Source: Papilionanthe hookeriana x Papilionanthe teres (Eukaryota; Streptophyta; Magnoliopsida; Asparagales; Orchidaceae). From it: DNA of 64,000 nucleotides. Numbering within the stretch: the stretch's first letter is position 1; each line of letters starts with the position of its first letter. Location of the stretch: positions 62,226,621 to 62,290,620 of the forward strand of contig CM040421.1 in NCBI GenBank assembly GCA_022702705.1, in the 5' to 3' direction. Below the pieces are notes generated by a model. The model saw nothing but the letters and a program-made list of their open reading frames with translations, had not been told where the DNA came from and made no database searches. Positions 39,455 through 51,326 of this stretch are shown here, piece after piece. The translations under genes and the position numbers were made by a program.

Positions 39455-39800
39455 AACAAAACAAAACCAAAACTTTTAGGTTAGACATATAACCTGAAAC
39501 TTTTGACCATGGAGACAAAACCAAAACTTTTAGGTTAGACATATAACTGAAACATTGACAACAAAATAAAACCAAAACTTTTAGGTTAGACATATAACTT
39601 TGAAACAACAACAAAAACAAAACGAAACTTTTAGGTTAGACATATAACACCGAAACATTGACAACAAAAACAAAACCAAAACTTTTAGGTTAGACATATA
39701 ACCTGAAACATTGACAACAAAAACAAAATCAAAACATAAATTTTTTCAACAAATCAACAACATTGACAACAAAAACAAAATCAGAATCTTTAGGTTAGAC
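39455..39800 (+). repeat. ~51-bp tandem repeat in the E4 LTR
   Basis: About six units at 51-53 bp spacing (e.g. 39517, 39568, 39621, ~39672), each with AAAACCAAAACTTTTAGG then TTAGACATATAACCTGAAAC and ATTGACAACAA. Because 51 is a multiple of three, part of the minus strand stays open as a repeated YMSNLKVLVL peptide. Confidence 0.85.
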
Positions 39801-40223
39801 ATAATACCTAAAGTATTCAATAACATGATATAATGACATTCGGGAGTGATAGTGGGTACATCTCTACTTAAAATAAATTCTTAGAAAACAAATGATTAAC
39901 ATTAATCAGAAGTTTTCTTAAACAATTGAAAGTTGTTTAAGATGTAATTAATTTATAGAGGCTGCCTCTATAGGAGATCTAAAAGAACTAGAAATAAATC
40001 TCACACAGTTTCTGTGATTTTCCCAATATGAAAATTCTAAGAATATGTTATTCTAGAATATCCTCGTATGAGAATTATCATAAACATCCTTTTATACTAT
40101 AAGTCCTAAAAATTCTCTAAATCCTTCATAGGATTTATATGAATGAAACTAGGCTAATATTAGATGGTGACTCCTTGACATTGACATGATACGAGCGCGG
40201 CGATGACACCCCACCATACGACA

Positions 40224-41904
40224 TATTATTTTCACCGCCACCAAAAAGTGGCGGCTTCCGTAGGAGAATCTTTCTTCTCATCTTTTGTTATCATTTGTTT
40301 TCATTTCAAAATAAAAAGTTCCCAGTTTATAAATAAAGTGAAGATAATATTCGCTTTTCTTGAAATTCTGAGAGAAAAATTGCAATGGATTCTCTAAATT
40401 CGGTCTTTTCTTACTTTCGAGACTTTGACATACTAATGAGGAAAATCCTCCTTTTTATCACAATGATTATGGATTATTTCGTGAAGCAAAGTTCATATTA
40501 GATAATCCATATCAAAGTAGATGCTCAATCTTTTCAAGAATTTGACTTGCAACCTTATGAAGACTTTACGAATTTTACGGATAATTTACTCAGATATACA
40601 CCCGAAAGACCTTATATCCTTGAAGAAATGAAAAGACGAGTGATAAGAAAGGAAAACAAGTTTACGAGGAAGATGATGTCTACATATCTATGTATGAAAT
40701 GAGATCTTCGAACGTTCATAAAACTCCTTCATTTAAAAGTAAGAAAGGTGGAACGAAAATGATAATTTTGAAACACTGAATTTCAACGAGAATATTTTTG
40801 GAAATCCTTCCTTTTAGAGGAGAAATCAATATATCCCAATTCTGTTGAATACCATGAGACAATTCCTTTCAACCTAAAAGATCTCCTCCATTTCGTGCTG
40901 TACATTCGGTGTTTAAGAGATTAGCACGAAAAAAAATGTTCATTATCTAAGTTATTAGATAAAATGAGTTGTGCGATCTCCAACACCATGAAAAGGAGAA
41001 TTTTAGCGATGGAAAATTCGATCATCAAGCGATTATCAATTCCCAGGCCCCTGATAAACATTGTGTTCGAGTGGATAAAATTTTGATTTGGCCCTAGAAT
41101 AAAAGATGTAGTAGTCACCGATGACAAAACTCGAGTATGACAAATTAATGTCGAAGCGAGAAGATACAACTACTAAAATGAAAGGACTGATCCAAATTCT
41201 ACAAAAAGCAAATTGTCTTATACGGATATGATGCACCACACGAGTTCTCGCCCTATACTTAAAAATAATGTATGGAGGCGAAAATCATCGAAAGGAATTC
41301 TAATACCTGTATCTTGCCAAATAGTTCACGAAAGATTTGACATTCTACAAAATCTGTTTCGAAAGATTAAAGAAATTAAAGAAGATATTAAACAACTTTC
41401 GGACGGAAAGGAAAAATACTTAGAAAACCAGTTCAATGAGAATGTTACCGGTGTTAACATGGTAGAAACCCGATCTACTTCCTCGGCACGAGAATCGAAT
41501 GAAGAGGAATTGTGAGAGGTGATACGACGACGAGATGAACAAATAAGTCATCTTGAACAAAGAATGGAAGAGCTGATAGCGACTTTGCAAAAACCACACG
41601 GCGGACCTTCTCATTCGTGAAATTATTAAACAGGAGGCTATTCACATCCTTGAAAGCGAGAGAAGAACTAATGGATGTCGAGAAAGCACTCGAAAGAGAA
41701 AGAATTCTCCTCATAACGAAACCGAAGGACATTACAAAAATAGTGGAACGAAGAATTAAAGAAACGATGGCTCGGGCAAAATTTAGACATTAACTCCAAA
41801 GGGTAGGCCATACCCGGAGAATGGCAGATTTTGTTCAATATCCTAAGGGTTTTGTTCCTCCTGTCTTTAAAATGTTCGATGGGACGGGAAATCCCCGACA
41901 ACAT
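40224..41904 (+). pseudogene. E4 leader and decayed gag
   Basis: Downstream of the LTR end at 40223, the + strand from an ATG at 40384 reads MDSLNSVFSYFRDFD and degrades through frameshifts (EEDDVYISMYEMRSSN near 40670). At 41459 MVETRSTSSARESNEEEL starts another frame that stops at 41513, with a charged coiled-coil-like region after it (DEQISHLEQRMEELIATLQ). At ~41820-41904 it reads MADFVQYPKGFVPPVFKMF then DGTGNPRQH. The P-x-F-x-x-(Y/F)-D-G-T-x-(D/N)-P signature is typical of plant Gypsy gag entry. The E2 LTR begins at the next base. Confidence 0.55.
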
Positions 41905-43954
41905 TGTCGGCATATTTTTAGGTTGTATTGTTTTGAAAAAGGGGGTTGCCTAACAGAAATTGTGCGGCGAATTTTTAATTTAATTTAAATAAATAATTTG
42001 AAAAGTAGTATTTGATTTTAAAAGCCATTTTTAGATTTGAAGATTTTAAGATATGAAATCGAACGATCTCACATCTAAGAATAGTTTATATAAACGAACA
42101 CGCACACAATAGTGTATCGTATCCTGAGATAGACACAACGCTGACGGTGGGGGCTCGATTAATAAACTAGAAGATTAGTGACATCGTTTGGTACGCGGGC
42201 ATATTTATAAATAGACAAATTCCCTTGCTTAATATGAAAGCATTAAATAGGGTTTATAATACTGGAGTTCTTTAAAATTCCTAAGGGCAAGCCCTGTAGT
42301 TAATTACATCTTAAGTGACGGGAATCACCTAAGAAAACTCTCGATAATAATCAATATTCTTAACTCTCGAGAATTTCGAGTTTAAGTTCTCGAAGGATTG
42401 AAGTTTGGAATTTCAATGAGGAATGGTCAAATTTGGAACATTTTGTTTTGGGAATCCAAAGGGGAGAAAGGTAGGAGAAATCACGGATTCGAAGCGAACT
42501 TCGGTAATTTCCCGACTATCCTATTGTTTGGCTTGGATTTAGGGAAAGTCTAATGTTTGTTTAAATGTTTTGATCTTGTCGATTTTAATTAATTAGAACT
42601 TATATTTATACGATAGAATCATACAAATAGCCTCGAAGATGTGAGGGTTTATGTCGTATCGGACGGCTACCTCGGAATCCTAAGCCGTTCCAGGCCATTT
42701 CTGATAAATGCCCCAACAGAGTTGAGGATTTATGTTGTCGGCAAACTACCTGAAGAGATCTATGGCTTGTTATTTGATTCTAGGAAAGTCTTTAGTAGAC
42801 TCGGGTTTTGCGGTGTGATGGCGTCTTGCCCACCATGCTCGAGCTCCTTGTTGTTGCGGAAGTTTAAGGATTTTAAAATGTAATTAGGGATGAAAAGTGT
42901 TTTGGTTTGAAAATCTTATTTGAGGTATTTTTTTTTATGTTTTAATTAAAACAAATCTTAAAGTTGATTATAACGACACGGTTAAGATCTGGTTCCATCT
43001 TCCGGCATCATTATTTTTATCGGATTCACTTGATCAGATGTGAATTTGCTAAACTCAGCGGAATGAGTTCACACTTTCATTTAGGCAGTGAAATCTAGTT
43101 GCTTAAACACGTATGTTACATCATCAGAAATTATTCTGGAGATCATCAGCAGGACGTTCAAATTTAATTGTAATTGTAGTTTTGTGTTCTGTTTGTGATT
43201 AAATTTTGAGTTGTTTTATATTTTATTTGTTGTGGCGAGGTGAATTTTATCTTATGATGACTGTAGTTTTGGTTTTAGTTTTGAAATTTATCCTAAAGGT
43301 GTGAGTTTTCATGCAACGATTATTTATCATGCAAGAAAAGTAAATTCTTCAATGCGATTAAGTAAATTTTGATAATGTAGGTGCGAAAGTAGATTAACGA
43401 TAAAATAAAAGCGTACACGGAGGTCTTCGAGTCATCCCAATTGCACTTAAAACAATTAGAATATTTAGCAAGTTCTAGGTAAAGCTAAGGGAAGGGTTAT
43501 GGTTTTCTACCAAATTCCTAATCCTATAGCTAGTCGCCTCCTATAGCGTCTAGGTTCTGCAGTGTTTTGGTTTGAGAAGGCGATTTTTCATCAAAGAACA
43601 ATTAAGTTCAATTGTTCTTACAAACATCCTATCATATTGAGAAAGTGTTTAAAAATGAATCTTAAGCATCTTTTCAATATTGCTAAGAATTGTTTTAAGT
43701 CCAAATTAGTTAATTATACAAATGAATTAATGATCGAGAATCTCGAGTTTTGTTATCTTGCTTTCGGTGAACTAGGACATTTGAATATCTATCAGTGAAG
43801 TAACATTTTTCATTTTAATGTTGTTTAGGAGTTATAATAACGAAACTTTCGGTAAATTGGTATTCAAATGGTTTGATTTAAGTTAATGGGTTTAAATTTG
43901 GAATAGTGTTCAAGTTATTTTATATTTAATTTCTTTCTGTTTTAGGTGATGTAT

Positions 43955-44290
43955 TTAATTAATTTAATTTAATTTAATTTAATTTAATTTAATTTGTAAT
44001 TTAATTTGTTTATTTAATTTAATTTAATTCATTTAATTTGATTTAATTTAGTTTAATTTAATTTGATTTTATTTATTTAATTTAATTTAATTTAATTTAA
44101 GTTATTTAATTTAGTTTAATTTGTTTATTTAATTTAATTTAATTTAATCTTTAATTTAATTTTTAATTTAATTGACTTTTTAATTTGATTTAATTTAATT
44201 TAATTTATTTTAATTTAATTTGCTTAATTTAATTTAATTTTTAATTTAATTTTTATTTTTTAATTTAATTGAAATTTTTAAAAGTTTAAT
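43955..44290 (-). repeat. (AATTT)n-type microsatellite in the E2 LTR
   Basis: Reverse complement of the runs at 7380-7980 and 25980-26345, at the same relative LTR position. Confidence 0.85.
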
Positions 44291-46393
44291 AATTTAATTT
44301 TAGTTTAATGATTGAATCTTTTAATGTTTTGAATTTGAGTTATCATTTTAATTAAATTGAATATTAATGAGATAATTAATTTAGGGATTTTTAAATTAAA
44401 GAATAAATCTCTTCCTAATAATATCCATTTATTTTTAATAATTCCAATTTTATTATTCTTCCAAATTTAATCAATTATTTAATTAAGGTTTAATTATTTT
44501 AAATTACTTAATAGGTTTTTACACCCATGATATTTAAATTTCAATCATCAAATCAGATTAGGATCAAATGTTTTACTTATTAATTTTTTTAATTAAACCT
44601 AAAGTTTTAATTAAGGATTAAATTTTTAATTACCATTTTACCCTTTAAGCTTAATAATTTCATAACTCACTAAATTAAACTCAAATGAACTTGAAATTTT
44701 TATGTGACTTCACTCATATGTCAATAAAGACATGAGAGGAGAAAATGTGATTTTTAAGTATTTAATTTATTTATATAATTATTTTTGGTAGAAAATAGAG
44801 ATTTCCAAGGAAAATTTAATAACATGACCAAAGGAAAGTTCTTGTCCTTAAGAAAATTAGAGGACATTCCTATTATTCAGAGGACCACTTGGACCAATTT
44901 TGGTGATTTTTGAATTATATTATTTTTATTATAATTATTTTAAGTTTTGGAGTGTTAATTAATTTAAAAATAAAATAAATGTTGAAAAATGAATTTTATA
45001 TTTTTTAAAAATTTCTCTGATATCAAGGAAATCGAGAGAAGCAAATTTTGAATTTTGATTTTTCTATGATTTATTATAATTATTTTATTGAAAAAGCTAG
45101 AAAATATATTTTTAAATTTTAAAAATTACCTTAAAGCTTTAAAATTTAATATCTCACTAAATAGACCTAAGAAAAAATATGGGGTTTGTTCCTAAGTGAT
45201 TAGATTCAAAATTTGACATTTTGGTGAATTTTATTGTTTTTGTGATTTTTATTATTTTTTAATTATTAAAAATATTAAAATAATATTAAAAATCAACTTT
45301 TTTAGAAAATTGAAATTTTAATTTTCTTAGATTCCGCTAATATCGGGAAGGGGGACTCCAAAACCAATTTGGTGAATTTTTGAAAGGTATTTTGAAAGTT
45401 ATGAATTTTTATTTAAAATGACTAAGTATTGTCAGCCCAGTTAATTAGAGCTAACCGAGTCAGATTGACTTCAAATTTTTATGGTGGTTCCTCTGATCCT
45501 AAAGGTCAGTGGAGAATTGATTTGAAGTCAATTTGATGTATAACTAGCTACAATTAATTAGAGGTCCATTTTGGGTGTTTAAGCGATTAGGGTTGTTTTA
45601 AATGAACTAACTTCAGGCTTATTTTCTTTGGGGTTCTCTGGTCGTAAGGAACATCATCAAATTTTCTAGAATTTGTTCACGACATCTTTATTTATTGGAA
45701 TTAAAATATTTCAACTTGATAGCAATGAATTTGAAAAATCGATAACTCTTCATAGGGATGGCCTCGACTTTGGAAAATTCGGGGAATGTTCCCAATTCGG
45801 AGAAGCAGCTTTCTATTGGACTCATTACTAATAATTGAATTGTATACATGCATGGAGAATTAAAAATATGCGAGAGAGTAAATAAATTATTAAAAATAAA
45901 ATGCTTGATGAAATTAAATGAATTTCTTTTTCCACATTATTCTCCTCATTCCCGCGAGCAAGAGAGTATTTTTATTTCATTTTTCGGTTTTCTACCTGAA
46001 GTTATGAATTTTTGAAGTTTATGTGGAATTGACAAATCGAAAAATCTTACCAATTTGTTATTGAAACGCACAAGTAGATTGCTCTCCCATTCGGCCGCCA
46101 TGCGACTCGGCCTCCCGGGGCCGTATATCGTTCGGGTCTTCGTCCAGAGACGCGATCCTGGCCCGTCCGTCAGCGCGTGTATTAAATGAACGGCATCCGT
46201 TCATCGTCCCCCAGTGTTCTCGCCGAGAGCGCGTCCACACTAAATCCACAATATCTCGCTCGATACTACGTGGATTTTCATGTTCTTATGCTCTATGGAT
46301 TCGTGTAGAGACGAACACACTACGGCTATCATGCATTGAAATTAAAGCATTTGAAATGGAGAATCTCCGGAAGCTCGGGATGGCGTTAGTTAT

Positions 46394-46402
46394 GCCTTGC
46401 TC
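46394..46402 (-). promoter_or_regulatory. E2 counterpart of the LTR splice donor, GC variant
   Basis: The minus strand reads CGAGCAAG|GCATAAC where the solo LTR has CGAGCCAG|GTATGAG. The GT is a GC here, a rare but usable donor form or a mutation. Confidence 0.3.
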
Positions 46403-46809
46403 GGAAAATGTGGCTTACATGCGAGAGTTGTTGCACCTTCGATTGGATCCCGGCAAGCTCCCGGATAAGTCTCTGATGCAGTGAATTATACGAGTGTGAT
46501 TTCGACCAAGCCGGGTCACAAAGCTTGGAGGTAGGAGCAATTGGGTGGCACAGATGGGGCTTTTCTTTGGTGGACGCCTTCAGCAATCCTGGTGAAGGTG
46601 TAGAACCAATCAATTTGGGGATTGGCTCAGCATGGAGAAGTGTCTGGTTTTGGGTGGAATTTCGGTCGAGAAATTGGGTTTTGTCGGTGGGGATTAGGGG
46701 CAAATTGACAACGGGGATCCATTACTCTAAGGGTGGAGAGGTTTGGAACAATTTTGGCGAGTTTCGGCGAGGTTGATCTTGACTCTCTTCTCTTGTGGTG
46801 AGGGTGGAG

Positions 46810-46817
46810 TTTAAATA
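46810..46817 (-). promoter_or_regulatory. TATA box of the E2 LTR
   Basis: TATTTAAA on the minus strand in TCCTATTTAAACTCCACC, matching the solo LTR box at 23394-23401 in sequence and position. Confidence 0.65.
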
Positions 46818-49144
46818 GGAGAGGGTGGAGGGCCTCGGGGGGTGGGGCTTGCAGGATCGAGCTGCTCTTGGAAAGGCGGCTCAATGACGCGGGGATGGGG
46901 CGACTCGGCGGTGAGAATTCCGGGTGGGCTCGCATGTGAGCTCTCGGCCATGGTGTTTTCGGCGGCTTTGGTGGTGGCGGCCGAACATTGGTCACCATCT
47001 TGTTCGAGTGGGTCGGTAGGGGTTTGGTGCATTCAATTGAGGTTTGACATGTGTAAAGTGTTTGATTTAGATGGAATGGGGGAGGAGCTAATTTTGAGTC
47101 TAAATGGGTGTCGCCCATTTGGGCTTGGTGCACCCCTCGAGGTAACTTTGGATCTTTTTGTGGGGGATCGAAAGGGATCGAGTGGTTTGGCATGGAGAAG
47201 TCTCATCCAAATATCTTGGATTAAATTTAAGTTTAGGTGAAACATGATTAAGGCTAATGAGCTTTAGGGATTAAGGAAAGCCTCCCTCTTCTTACCCAAT
47301 ATGGCATGGTGGAGTGTCCAAGCTCTCATGGCTCACATGTGGCTCATGCATGGCTTCATGGCTCACCTTTGGCTTGGCAAAAGTTTGGTGATTTCATGAA
47401 AATGGATTTTAGGAATTTTTGGTAATTTGATGGAAATTTGTATGAAACTTTGATTTGGAATTATTTGATGAATTTAGGACTTAGGTAATGGCTTTAATTA
47501 AGTGGATGGCAAATGGAGATGTCATGTGGGCTTTAGGGTAGATTTTGGGCCTTTTGAAATGGTTTTAGATGGGCTTTTAAGATGGTTTAGGAAAGTGGGC
47601 TTTTGGATTTTAAAATGGATTTTGGGATGAAATTTTATGCAAAAAAGTTGGGCTAAACAATTGTTGGGTTTAGCTCATGGATGTATCATGGTGACTTGAA
47701 GCAAATTGGGAGTGATTTGGGTTTGAATTGGGTTGAATTTGGGTTCTTTTGGTGAATGGGCCAACATAGGCCCAAGTGGGCCATGTTGGGCCAATGTTGG
47801 GCTAGGGTTGAAATTGATGTAAAATAAATGTTGGGAAATGTTTATAGAGTGTTTTCAAAGAGGTTTACCTTTGGTTGGGCTTTGATTTTGGGGTTTGGGC
47901 CCATTTGGGATTAGGTTTGAGTTTAGGTCAAAATTGGGCCTTTTAGCTTTGGAGTTGGATTTGAGTGGGGTTTGGGTCTAAATTTTGGGCAAATCATGTT
48001 AGTGTTTTATTTTGTGGGAATGTTAAGGAAGATTTAGAAAAGGTTTGGGGTTAATTGGAGTTGAATTGGGTGAGTTTGGGTTAGGTTTGGGTCATGGGTC
48101 TAGAGGTGGGCTTTAAGGCCCCGAAGTGAAATTGGATCAGTGTCAATCAAATTGTCGATTTGGTCTAGATTGGTGTTGGGAATGTTGAATTGAAGTTTAG
48201 AACTGAATTGGACCAGAATTTGGGTCAATTAGGTAACAGGTTTGGTTTGACATTGGGTTCACTTTGAGTTAAAATGGGTCAAGTTAGAGTTTTGACAAAA
48301 GTAGGGTAAATTGACAAAATTAGCCCATGGTGTAGTTGGACAAAATGAAATTGGGAATATTTGGGATTGTTGGAATTTTCGAGAATTTTCGGAATTTTTG
48401 GATTTTTTGGCCAAGAGGGTATTTTGGAGTATTTGGAGGGTATTGGGAGACTTTTTCTTGGAATTTTGATATTTTGGGTATGGATAATCAATTTGAGTAA
48501 TGTGGAAATGTTTAAGATCAATTTTGAGAAATTTTTAGGTGATTTAGGAAATTTTGAAAAATTTGGGTAATTTCGAAGTTTTGGGCAAAATTTAGCGAGA
48601 TTGTAAGGGTCCGGGGTCGAAATTGAAAAGTTTGGGGAAATGAAGGGTGGGTGGATGTAAGTGGAGTGAAATCATTTTGGTTGAGCCATGAAGCCATATC
48701 AAAGCCCACATGAGCTATGAAGGGACCCATTTGAGGCATTCAACATGTTGTTCCTAACCCTCTTAGCCCGAGGGCTTGGGGTTAAGGACCATCCGTATGA
48801 ATCAACACCATGAGTCGGGAGGTCAAGTTAGGTATGGGTGTGTGAAAGTGTAGTGTATGGGTGTAGTGTGTGTGTAAGTCGGCCCCTTCACGAGGACCGA
48901 GGCCACGGGCGGTCTAAGGCCAAAGAGTCCTATGGGAACTCATCCTTAAACTTCCACATTTGATTTCAACCCTCACAGAGTGATTATGGGCCTATAGTCG
49001 AGTTTGTGGAGTTTGAAGGGAGTTAAGAAGTGGTTTTGAGTTTTCAAGGTGGGTCCCGATTCTAGTCCTCTAAGATAGTCGAGAAAAGCCTAAGGCTAGA
49101 TCCTAAGCACTAAAAAGAAGAAGACCTCATCAATGAGGTCGACA

Positions 49145-49590
49145 AATGGACTGATAGGTGTGGTGGTGACGGAGCACACCGCGCGTAGCGTTGACGGCGC
49201 GATCAACAAAACCAACACAAACATCCAAGTGACAAACTTAGGACAAAGCAAAAGAATTTATTTGGGGGAGTATCGGGTATGTTCCCAAAGCTAGAATACA
49301 CGAACTCTCGGCTGAGAGAAAGGAAAGGAGGAGTGAATAGAATGCGCATGATGCGGGGAATTTCGATTTAGATTTTATTTTGTTTCAATTTAAGTTTTGA
49401 TGTGTGAGCTTGTAGATTTTTAGTTTGAAGTTTTAATTTAGATTGAAGTTTTATCAAAATTAATTTGAAGGATTTGATTTGAAATGAAAATTTGAATTAC
49501 GAGGTTTTAGATGTAACATCTTGACCTCGAAGAAAATTGAATTGATCGAGATGAATCTGCTAGGTGAGGAGATCTCGAGCAATGCGGTAT
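49145..49590 (-). other. E2 3' UTR between repeat array and LTR
   Basis: Non-coding. Shares GCGCGGTGTGCTC, CACTTGGATGTTTG and AAGTTTGTCACTTGG words with E1 4081-4482 and E3 55782-56200. Confidence 0.55.
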
Positions 49591-50520
49591 TGGATGTAAA
49601 ATCCTTAACCTCGGGATTTGATTTTGATGTATTTCATCGCAATAGGGGAAAAAAATCTAAAGCAATGCGGTCTCGGGTGTAAAATCCTTAACCCAAAGTT
49701 TGATTTTGATGTATTTCGGTCATGATAAGGAAAGACTCTAAAGCGGTACGGTTTTGGATGTAAAATCCTCGACCCGAAAAATTTGATTTTGATGTATTTT
49801 AGTGCAATAGGGAAAAGAATCCTAAAAGGTGCGGTCTTGGATGTAAAATCCTCGACCCAAAAGTTTGAATTTGATGTATTTCGATGCAATAGGGGAAAGA
49901 ATCCTAAAGCGATGTAGTCTTGGATGTAAAATCCTCGACCCAAAAGTTTGAATTTGATGTATTTCGATTGCAATAGGGAAAGAATCCTAAGCGATGCGGT
50001 CTTGGATGTAAAAAATCCTCGACCCAAAAATTTGAATTTGATGTATTTCGGTGCAATAGAGAAAGAATCTAAAGCGGTGCGGTCTTGGATGTAAAATCCT
50101 CGACCGAAGTTTGAATTTGATGTATTTCGGTGCAATGAGGAAAGAATCTAAAGCGGTCACGATCTTGGATGTAAAATCCTCGACACAAAAGTTTGAATTT
50201 GATGTATTTCAGTGCAATAGGGGAAAGAATCCTAAAACGATGCGGTCTTGGATGTAAAATCCACAGGCAAAAGTTTGAATTTGATGTATTTCGGTGCAAT
50301 AGAGAAAGAATCCTAAAGCAGTGCGGTCTTGGATGTAAAATCCTCGACCCAAAGTTTGAATTTGATGTATTTCGGTCATGATAGGGAAAGAATCCTAAAG
50401 CGGTACGGTCTTGGATGTAAAATCCTGGGCTTAAAAGTTTGAATTTGATGTATTTCGGTCTGATGAGAAGAATCTTAAAACGATGCGGTCTTGGATGTAA
50501 AATCCTCGACCCAATTTGAA
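49590..50520 (-). repeat. ~80-bp tandem repeat array in the E2 3' UTR
   Basis: About 12 units in reverse complement of the E1 array, with GTATTTC..GCAATAGGGAAAGAAT followed by GTCTTGGATGTAAAATCC and TCGACCCAAAAGTTTGAATT. Spacing is ~78-86 bp. Open frames on either strand simply follow the repeat. Confidence 0.85.
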
Positions 50521-51326
50521 TATGATTGATATTTGATTTGAGATGCGGAAGATCGAATTCGAAATTTGATTGAGATTTGAAATGCGGAAAGATTGAATTT
50601 GAAATTTGGAAGGATGAGTTTGAACTCGATTGAAATTTGATTTAAGATTTGATTTGAAATTTGGAAGATCAAATTTGAAATTTGATCGAGATTGGATTTG
50701 AAATTTGATTGAAAATTCGATTTGAAATTTGGAAAGATCAAATTTGAAATTTGATCGAGAGTGGATTTGGAATTAGATTGAGAATTTGATTTGAAATTTA
50801 GGGAAGATCAAATTTGAAATTTGATCGAGAGTGGATTTGGAATTTGATTGAGAATTTGATTTGTGATTTGATTTAACATTTATGTTGATTTTGTTTATCT
50901 TTTAAAGATTCAAATTTTATTTTATCGTTTATTTAATGTTCGTGAATTTGGTGTTCGTCATTTTTAAGATTTTTAAGGAAAGTTTTCTTTTATTCTTTTT
51001 TCTTTTAATTTCTTTGTTCGAAGTTCATTTAACTTTAATGGCGTTTGATCGATTTGCACAAAAGAGGTGAAGGCGAAAAATGTGACATGAATGCTCATTC
51101 CAATCATGTCGAAGATACATCATACAACTTGATACGCTTGTATATTTCATACAATCCATGTAGACTCAAAACGGACTATGTATGATCTTTGTCGATCCAT
51201 CAAAAAGAAGCATCTTGTCAAAAATCCATGTACGAATAGTGGGGTACATGGTTAATAACATCACCTTCAGCCATCCTTGGCAAGGATGCGAGTGGATATG
51301 CGTTGGAGGTGATATGCCCATGTAAC
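50521..51326 (-). other. E2 3' UTR, proximal part
   Basis: 50520-50880 is low-complexity (GAAATTTGATTGAGATTTG words) matching E1 2170-2400. 50900-51326 aligns with E1 ~1753-2160 and E3 ~57650-58248. Confidence 0.55.

Larger units (their letters stand above)
32480..41904 (+). mobile_element. E4: Tat-like LTR plus leader and broken gag, truncated
   Basis: A + strand element related in LTR architecture to E1-E3: TATA box then GC-rich leader, candidate donor, AT-rich downstream half, and an end region (~39930-40223) with GATGTAATTAATTTATAG, CCTCTATAGGAGATCTAAAAGAAC and a final ACGACA, paralleling ~9610-10038 of E1. A leader and gag-like frames follow. The gag is cut at 41904 by the E2 LTR. The left boundary is not resolved because the LTR begins in or near the 80-bp repeats that abut the Athila gag. 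Confidence 0.6.
41905..49144 (-). repeat. E2 3' LTR (7240 bp)
   Basis: Read on the minus strand it begins TGTCGACCTCATTG at 49144 and ends ATGCCGACA at 41905. It is co-linear with the solo LTR, including the TATA box, leader, pentanucleotide run and U5. The length matches the solo LTR to within 40 bp. The adjoining host bases at 41900-41904 are AACAT. Confidence 0.85.

Noticed and set aside
46627..47193. 188-residue proline-rich open frame on the minus strand in the E2 LTR
   Set aside because: It overlaps the TATA box and leader. The solo LTR counterpart region is broken in this frame. Composition follows the C-rich DNA.
49605..50135. 176-residue open frame on the minus strand with repeated FGRGFYIQDR-like and NTSNSNF motifs
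   Set aside because: It follows the ~80-bp tandem repeat, whose unit is not a multiple of three, so the peptide changes frame from unit to unit. No protein family resemblance.
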